Assembly: GCF_013112245.1 (NCBI RefSeq) | Contig: NZ_WVRN01000003.1 | Coordinates: forward strand, 56,242-120,241 | DNA: 64,000 nt | Reading direction: 5' to 3' | DNA from: Ruegeria sp. HKCCD4315 | GTDB taxonomy: Bacteria; Pseudomonadota; Alphaproteobacteria; Rhodobacterales; Rhodobacteraceae | Shown: one piece after another, positions 59,460-64,000 of the stretch | How positions within the stretch are numbered: position 1 is the first letter of the stretch | Layout: the number at the start of each line of letters is the position of its first letter | The notes under the pieces: generated by a model | What the model saw: the letters and a program-made list of their open reading frames with translations, nothing else | Databases searched by the model: none | What the model was told of the DNA's origin: nothing | Made by a program: the position numbers and the translations under genes

Positions 59460-61454
59460 ATGATACCGGAAATCGGGCAGTTTGCCTTGGCGCTCGCCCT
59501 GGCCGTGTCCTTGGTGCAAAGCGTATTACCTTTGATTGGAGCAGCGCGGAACAATGTCATGTGGATGCGATCGGCATCTGCGACCTCGATCCTGCAGACA
59601 GCGCTGGTTGCTATCGCCTTCGCCGCTCTGATGTGGTCCTTCGTGGTCAGCGATTTCACTGTGCTAAATGTGGCCAGCAATTCTCATTCGCTGAAACCGA
59701 TGCTTTTCAAGGTGGCTGCGACCTGGGGTAGCCACGAAGGGTCGCTGCTGTTGTGGATTCTGATATTGGTGATTTTCGGGCTGGGTGTGTCTTTGTTGGC
59801 TCGGAACATCCCGCTGAAACTCAAGGCGCGCACACTGGCAGTGCAGGCCTGGATCAGCGCGGGGTTCCTGTCATTCATGCTGTTCACCTCGAACCCGTTC
59901 GACCGGGTGTTTCCGGCACCGCTGGATGGTCAGGATTTAAATCCGCTATTGCAGGATGTCGGCCTGGCTATGCACCCGCCGTTCCTATACCTGGGTTACG
60001 TCGGCTTCTCGATCGTATTTTCTTTCGCCGTGGCTGCCCTGATTGAGGGGCGGGTCGATCCGGCATGGGCGCGTTGGGTCCGACCCTGGACATTGGCGGC
60101 GTGGGTGTTTCTGACACTTGGTATCGTACTGGGCAGCTGGTGGGCCTATTACGAACTGGGTTGGGGCGGCTGGTGGTTCTGGGATCCGGTCGAGAATGTC
60201 TCGTTTATGCCCTGGCTTGCTGGCACAGCGCTGTTCCATTCGGCCATCGTGACAGAAAAGCGCGGCAGCTTCAAAAGTTGGACGATCCTGCTGGCCGTTT
60301 TGACCTTCTCGTTGTCCTTGTTGGGGACATTCATTGTCCGCTCAGGCTTGCTTACATCGGTCCACGCGTTTTCGGTCGATCCCGAACGCGGCATTTACAT
60401 CTTGGCACTGTTGGCTGTCGCGATCGGTGGTTCATTGACGCTGTTTGCCATACGCGCACCGGAGATGGAGGGCGGCGGTCTTTTTGCCCCGATCAGCCGC
60501 GAGGCCGGTTTGCTTATTAACAACCTGCTGCTGGCCACCGCAACGGCGACGGTTCTATTCGGTACGCTTTATCCGCTTTTGCTTGAGGCTGTGACAGGTG
60601 AAAAGATTTCGGTTGGACCACCTTATTACAACGCCAGTTTCGTGCCGATCATGCTGGTTCTGGTCGTTGTAATGGGGATTGGGCCGCTGTTGTCATGGAA
60701 GCGGGCGGATTTGCGCGGTGTTCTGGGCCGGCTTAAATGGGTGGCCGGGGTTAGCCTGCTCGTGGCGTTGCTTGTGTGGTATCTGGATACCGGCGGCCCA
60801 GCCTTGGCGGTACTGTCGATCGGCCTTGCGGTTTGGTTGCTGGGCGCTGTGCTGACAGAGTGGGCCAGCCGAATAAAGCTGGGTGAGGCACCGCTGGCCG
60901 AGTCCCTGCGTCGGGCCCGCAACCTACCGCGTTCGCATTACGGCATGGTCGTGGCCCATGCGGGGTTGGCGGTCTGTATGATCGGCTTTATCGGGTCCAG
61001 CGCTTGGAAATCCGAGGTCGTGACTTTTGCCGAGCCCGGAACACAGATCGAGATAGCAGGGTTCGACGTGCGTTTTGACGGTGTGGAACAGCTTCGCGGT
61101 CCGAACTATCTGTCTCGCACGGCCACACTGAAGGTATTTCGCGATGGCGCTTATGTCACCACGCTTCAACCCGAGCGCAGGGCCTATCTCGTGGCGGGTA
61201 CCAGTACGACCGAGTCGGCAATTCGAACGACGTTGGCAGGGGACCTTTACGCCTCGATATCGGAACCGGCGGCGGAATCAGAACAGAGCAAATGGACTCT
61301 GCGTATCCTGTATGAGCCATTGGTGGTCTGGATCTGGATAGGTTCAGGATTGTTAGCATTTGGTGGTGTCTTGTCACTCTCCGATCGGCGTCTACGCGTC
61401 GGTGCACCACGAAAACGGACTGGGCAGGGCTCCGTTCCGGTGGCGGCGGAGTAG
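59460..61454 (+). CDS. ccmF: CcmF, cytochrome c haem lyase subunit
   Basis: 664 residues with about 14-15 membrane segments. Conserved blocks include the Trp-rich haem-handling signature WGGWWFWDPVENVSFMPWL near residue 235 and GSHEGSLLLWILIL-like HEGSLLLW near 95. CcmF joins haem to the apocytochrome in the periplasm. I chose the ATG at 59460, with GGAGGG seven bases before it; the frame extends upstream to 59226 without family character. It is first of a compact four-gene operon. Confidence 0.96.
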   Translation: MIPEIGQFALALALAVSLVQSVLPLIGAARNNVMWMRSASATSILQTALVAIAFAALMWSFVVSDFTVLNVASNSHSLKPMLFKVAATWGSHEGSLLLWILILVIFGLGVSLLARNIPLKLKARTLAVQAWISAGFLSFMLFTSNPFDRVFPAPLDGQDLNPLLQDVGLAMHPPFLYLGYVGFSIVFSFAVAALIEGRVDPAWARWVRPWTLAAWVFLTLGIVLGSWWAYYELGWGGWWFWDPVENVSFMPWLAGTALFHSAIVTEKRGSFKSWTILLAVLTFSLSLLGTFIVRSGLLTSVHAFSVDPERGIYILALLAVAIGGSLTLFAIRAPEMEGGGLFAPISREAGLLINNLLLATATATVLFGTLYPLLLEAVTGEKISVGPPYYNASFVPIMLVLVVVMGIGPLLSWKRADLRGVLGRLKWVAGVSLLVALLVWYLDTGGPALAVLSIGLAVWLLGAVLTEWASRIKLGEAPLAESLRRARNLPRSHYGMVVAHAGLAVCMIGFIGSSAWKSEVVTFAEPGTQIEIAGFDVRFDGVEQLRGPNYLSRTATLKVFRDGAYVTTLQPERRAYLVAGTSTTESAIRTTLAGDLYASISEPAAESEQSKWTLRILYEPLVVWIWIGSGLLAFGGVLSLSDRRLRVGAPRKRTGQGSVPVAAE

Positions 61455-61458
61455 GGCA

Positions 61459-62028
61459 ATGAAACGTCTATTTGCACTGTTCCCAATTACGATTGCCGGC
61501 ATCCTGGGTGCCTTTCTGCTATGGGGATTGAATCCCGATCGCGATCCAAACGAAATCCCGTCTGTTTTGATCTCTCAGCCGGTGCCTGAGTTCGACTTGC
61601 CGCCGGTCGATGGGCTGGATACCCACGGGCTGTCCAGTACCGATCTGGTGGAAAATGACGGGTCAGCTCCGATCGTGGTCAACGTGTTTGCGTCCTGGTG
61701 CGTGCCCTGCCGGGCCGAACATGCGGTGCTAACGCGTATGGTGCGCGATGAGGGCATTCGCCTGATGGGCATTAACTACAAAGACAAGCCGCAGGACGCG
61801 CGGAAATGGCTCGACGATCTGGGCAACCCTTATGAGCGCATCGGTTCCGACCTGGACGGCCGAGCCGGGATCGAATGGGGGATTTCCGGCGTGCCAGAGA
61901 CCTTTGTGATTGATGGCGCGGGCAAGGTCGTATTCCGTTTTGTTGGCCCGGTGCTGGGCGACGAGGCAATTTCAAAGATGCGCACCGCGCTGGATCAGGC
62001 GCGGGCGGCCGGAGGAGAGGCGTCATGA
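61459..62028 (+). CDS. ccmG: CcmG/DsbE thioredoxin-like protein
   Basis: 189 residues with an N-terminal membrane anchor (about 5-25). The thioredoxin fold has VNVFASWCVPCRAEH (active site WCVPC near 78-82) and VPETFVIDGAG with the cis-Pro region. CcmG reduces the haem-binding Cys pair of apocytochromes. It starts four bases after the ccmF stop. Confidence 0.95.
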   Translation: MKRLFALFPITIAGILGAFLLWGLNPDRDPNEIPSVLISQPVPEFDLPPVDGLDTHGLSSTDLVENDGSAPIVVNVFASWCVPCRAEHAVLTRMVRDEGIRLMGINYKDKPQDARKWLDDLGNPYERIGSDLDGRAGIEWGISGVPETFVIDGAGKVVFRFVGPVLGDEAISKMRTALDQARAAGGEAS

Positions 62029-62513
62029 TACGTCGCATTGTAATTACCGCAGTCACTCTGGCGATGCTGGTGTCGCAGCCGGCATTCGCGGTTGAGCCCG
62101 ACGAGATACTTGCAGATCCGGTTCTGGAAGAACGGGCCCGGGCGATTTCAAAACAGGTGCGCTGCGTGGTGTGCCAGAACCAAGACATCGACAGTTCTAA
62201 CGCCGGGGTGGCGCGCGACCTTCGTCTGCTTGTGCGCGAACGGCTGGTGGCAGGTGACTCGGACCAGCAGGTTATGGATTTTCTGGTTGCGCGTTATGGC
62301 GACTATGTTCTGTTCAACCCGCCGTGGAAGCCATCAACTTACATACTGTGGGTTGCGCCTATCGTCATCCTGGGGCTGGGTGGTATCGCGACTGCAGCGG
62401 TATTGACCCAGAATGCGCGCCGATATCGGAAGTCGCGAAATCAAGAGACGGCACACGGCGCGAGCGAAGAACGGAATTCCGAAAACCATTCACTCACGGA
62501 GCCGCACGCATGA
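62025..62513 (+). CDS. ccmH: CcmH cytochrome c maturation thiol protein
   Basis: 162 residues with a signal (about 1-22), then the CcmH/CcmL motif RCVVCQNQDIDSSNAGVARDLR near residue 46 in overlapping blocks, and one membrane segment (about 105-125). It holds the apocytochrome thiol intermediate with CcmG. The start overlaps ccmG by four bases (ATGA). Confidence 0.95.
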   Translation: MIRRIVITAVTLAMLVSQPAFAVEPDEILADPVLEERARAISKQVRCVVCQNQDIDSSNAGVARDLRLLVRERLVAGDSDQQVMDFLVARYGDYVLFNPPWKPSTYILWVAPIVILGLGGIATAAVLTQNARRYRKSRNQETAHGASEERNSENHSLTEPHA

Positions 62514-63658
62514 TCTGGATTATCTTTTCATTCATGGCCGTGGCGGTGTTTCTGACGCTCGCCCTCTCCGGTATGGGGCGCAAGACCTCGGACTTGTCGA
62601 GACACGAAAGCGCCTCTGCCATCTTTTCCGACCAGATCGGCGAAGTAGAGAAGGACCTGGAACGAGGAATTATCTCGGCCGAAGAAGCCAAGGCCGCCAG
62701 AGCCGAGATAGAACGTCGCCTGAAGGCGATTGACCGGCAATCGGACGACAAAGCGATGATGGGCCATTCCGGGCGTGCGCTGATTTTACTTGCCGCGCTG
62801 GTAGTTCCAGCGCTCGGAGCCGGTCTTTATTGGCAACTGGGTAGTCCCTACATCCCCAGCCAGCCATTTGCCCAACGCGAGGGGGAGCAGGCCGAAGCCC
62901 GTGAAATCGCCGACCTTGCCGTGCGCCTGAAGTCGCGGCTCGAGGCGGATGAAACCGGCGGGCCAACCGAGGGATGGGTGTTGTTGGCTCAGACCTATAT
63001 GCGTATGGGACGCTTTGGAGATGCCGCAGACGCGTTCGAGGGGTTGCTGGACCGACCCAATGCGAATTCAGCGCTGGTGTCGCAATATGGCGAGGCGTTG
63101 GTCTATGCCGATGACGGTGTCGTTACGCCCAAGGCCGATCGGGCGTTTGAACGAGCCTTGGAACTGGACCCATCGAACCCAGCAGCGACATTCTACAAAG
63201 CCGTTGGTCTGGAGCAGGCTGGATCGCCTGAAAAGGCCTATGATCTACTGAAGACGCGGATCGACGCCGAAGAGGAGTTCCGGCCATGGATGGAGAGTTT
63301 TGTGGCCCAGCTTAACCGCATCGCCCCGTCGATAGGACGGGCGCCGGTGGATCTGGCGACTTTTGCCCCTTCCATGCCCGGCCCAACTGCCGATCAGGTG
63401 GCGACGGCCGAGGAGATGTCCGACGAAGATCGGCAGGCCTTCATCCGCTCGATGGTCGAACGGCTGGCGAGCCGGATGCAGGAAAACCCAGGGGATCTGG
63501 ACGGCTGGATGCGGCTGGGCAACGCCTATTCGGTGCTGGGCGAGACCGACGGCGCCCGGAACGCCTATGGCAGGGCAAGGGATCTGGCGGATGACCTGCC
63601 GCAGGAGGATCCGCGCAAGGTGGCAATCGACCGGGCATTGCGGGAACTGGGGGGGTGA
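62510..63658 (+). CDS. ccmI: CcmI, apocytochrome chaperone subunit
   Basis: 382 residues with two N-terminal membrane segments (about 2-22 and 87-108) enclosing a cytoplasmic coiled coil (about 30-80; EVEKDLERGIISAEEAKAARAEIE). A periplasmic TPR-type region follows (WVLLAQTYMRMGRFGDAADAFEGLL; LDPSNPAATFYKAVGLEQAG). CcmI delivers apocytochromes to the haem lyase. The start overlaps ccmH by four bases, completing the ccmFGHI operon. No ccmABCDE is visible in this window. Confidence 0.93.
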   Translation: MIWIIFSFMAVAVFLTLALSGMGRKTSDLSRHESASAIFSDQIGEVEKDLERGIISAEEAKAARAEIERRLKAIDRQSDDKAMMGHSGRALILLAALVVPALGAGLYWQLGSPYIPSQPFAQREGEQAEAREIADLAVRLKSRLEADETGGPTEGWVLLAQTYMRMGRFGDAADAFEGLLDRPNANSALVSQYGEALVYADDGVVTPKADRAFERALELDPSNPAATFYKAVGLEQAGSPEKAYDLLKTRIDAEEEFRPWMESFVAQLNRIAPSIGRAPVDLATFAPSMPGPTADQVATAEEMSDEDRQAFIRSMVERLASRMQENPGDLDGWMRLGNAYSVLGETDGARNAYGRARDLADDLPQEDPRKVAIDRALRELGG

Positions 63659-63774
63659 TTCCCGCAGCCTGGCGTGGGTCGGGCCGGCGCCGACTTCGCG
63701 CTCCGATGCCCAGTGAGCCATCTGGAAAATGCCGGTTTAGGCTTTCGCATGCCGATCTTTAGGAGGTTGAGGCC

Positions 63775-64000
63775 ATGAAAGTTGAAACGTTTTCTGATCT
63801 AATTGTCTGGACGCGGGAAATGCATCATTGGCTCGCCGAATGTTTGGCCCACTGTTCGACACAGTCCGAGCAGGAGCTGGCCAGGATGTTGCTTACCTAC
63901 CTCGCCGACCATGAGGCTGCTTTGGAGAAAATCGTCGATGGCTTCGTGAAACGAGCCGATCCCAAAGCGCTCAACACGTGGGTATATGACTATTTGGGCC
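63775..64000 (+). CDS. Partial gene at the right edge, unknown
   Basis: A frame starts at ATG 63775 with AGGAGG upstream and runs off the window. The 75 visible residues (MKVETFSDLIVWTREMHHWLAECL...) are helical and acidic, with no signal. No family is recognised. It is 117 bases after ccmI in the same direction. Confidence 0.65.
   Translation, partial: MKVETFSDLIVWTREMHHWLAECLAHCSTQSEQELARMLLTYLADHEAALEKIVDGFVKRADPKALNTWVYDYLG

Noticed and set aside
1..64000. CRISPR arrays, tRNA or rRNA genes
   Set aside because: No regularly spaced repeats of suitable length and no tRNA or rRNA sequence patterns were seen by eye.

Overview
The window looks like part of a conjugative repABC plasmid from the Roseobacter group (Rhodobacterales, Alphaproteobacteria). 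The evidence is a RepA-RepB-RepC cassette with repABC-type palindromic partition sites, a VirB/VirD4 type IV secretion system with a VirD2-like relaxase, moderately high GC, several toxin-antitoxin pairs and layered IS elements. No tRNA, rRNA or CRISPR array was seen. The assignment rests on gene content and protein character only.

Layout. (1) 1-12353: mating-pair formation operon, virB1-virB2-virB3-virB4-small lipoprotein-virB5-unknown-virB6-virB8-virB9-virB10. VirB10 is encoded as two proteins. An intrinsic terminator follows, then virB11, a DUF4177-like gene and virD4. (2) 12568-14814: a small metal module with a cytochrome c lipoprotein, a DUF411 protein and a cation diffusion facilitator divergent from a MerR regulator. 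(3) 15024-18480: mobilisation region with a VirD2-like relaxase, MobC/VirD1-like accessory protein, a candidate oriT with a TATCCTG nic motif, and an orphan protein that copies the relaxase C-terminal half. (4) 18481-24300: plasmid backbone with a run of GC-rich hairpins, HigBA, a 621-residue ParB-like protein, a DUF3768 protein and other small genes. (5) 24500-32440: accessory and partly decayed genes, including GFA, SH3, a homocysteine methyltransferase-family protein, truncated DUF6429 and MBL genes, a DUF4411/ImmA-IrrE pair and a Fic protein. (6) 32593-37413: repC, a predicted antisense RNA, repB, repA, three parS-like palindromes and ParDE. (7) 37468-41500: a tyrosine recombinase, an IS6 element split by an IS110 element, and an IS200/IS605 element. 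(8) 41535-59300: copper island. (9) 59460-63658: cytochrome c maturation genes ccmF-ccmG-ccmH-ccmI.

The copper island holds pcoA and pcoB homologues, a cupredoxin, an ABC membrane domain without its ATPase, cueR, the copA copper ATPase, a copZ-like chaperone, and a probable eight-gene operon (55893 down to 50314). That operon encodes an L,D-transpeptidase, four cytochromes c, a small secreted protein, a second multicopper oxidase and a DsbA-like oxidoreductase. CueR-type promoters (TTGACC, 19-base spacer, TTCC...GGAA dyad) lie before copA, before copZ, before the eight-gene operon and before an outer-membrane-type gene broken by one in-frame stop. A weaker match lies before ccmF. I infer that the island combines classical copper export and oxidation with spare copies of copper-sensitive periplasmic functions: L,D-transpeptidation, cytochrome c assembly and thiol oxidation.

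Starts were chosen from visible ribosome binding sites, overlaps and signal peptides, so some may be wrong by a few codons. Family names come from motifs and remembered family character, not from database searches.
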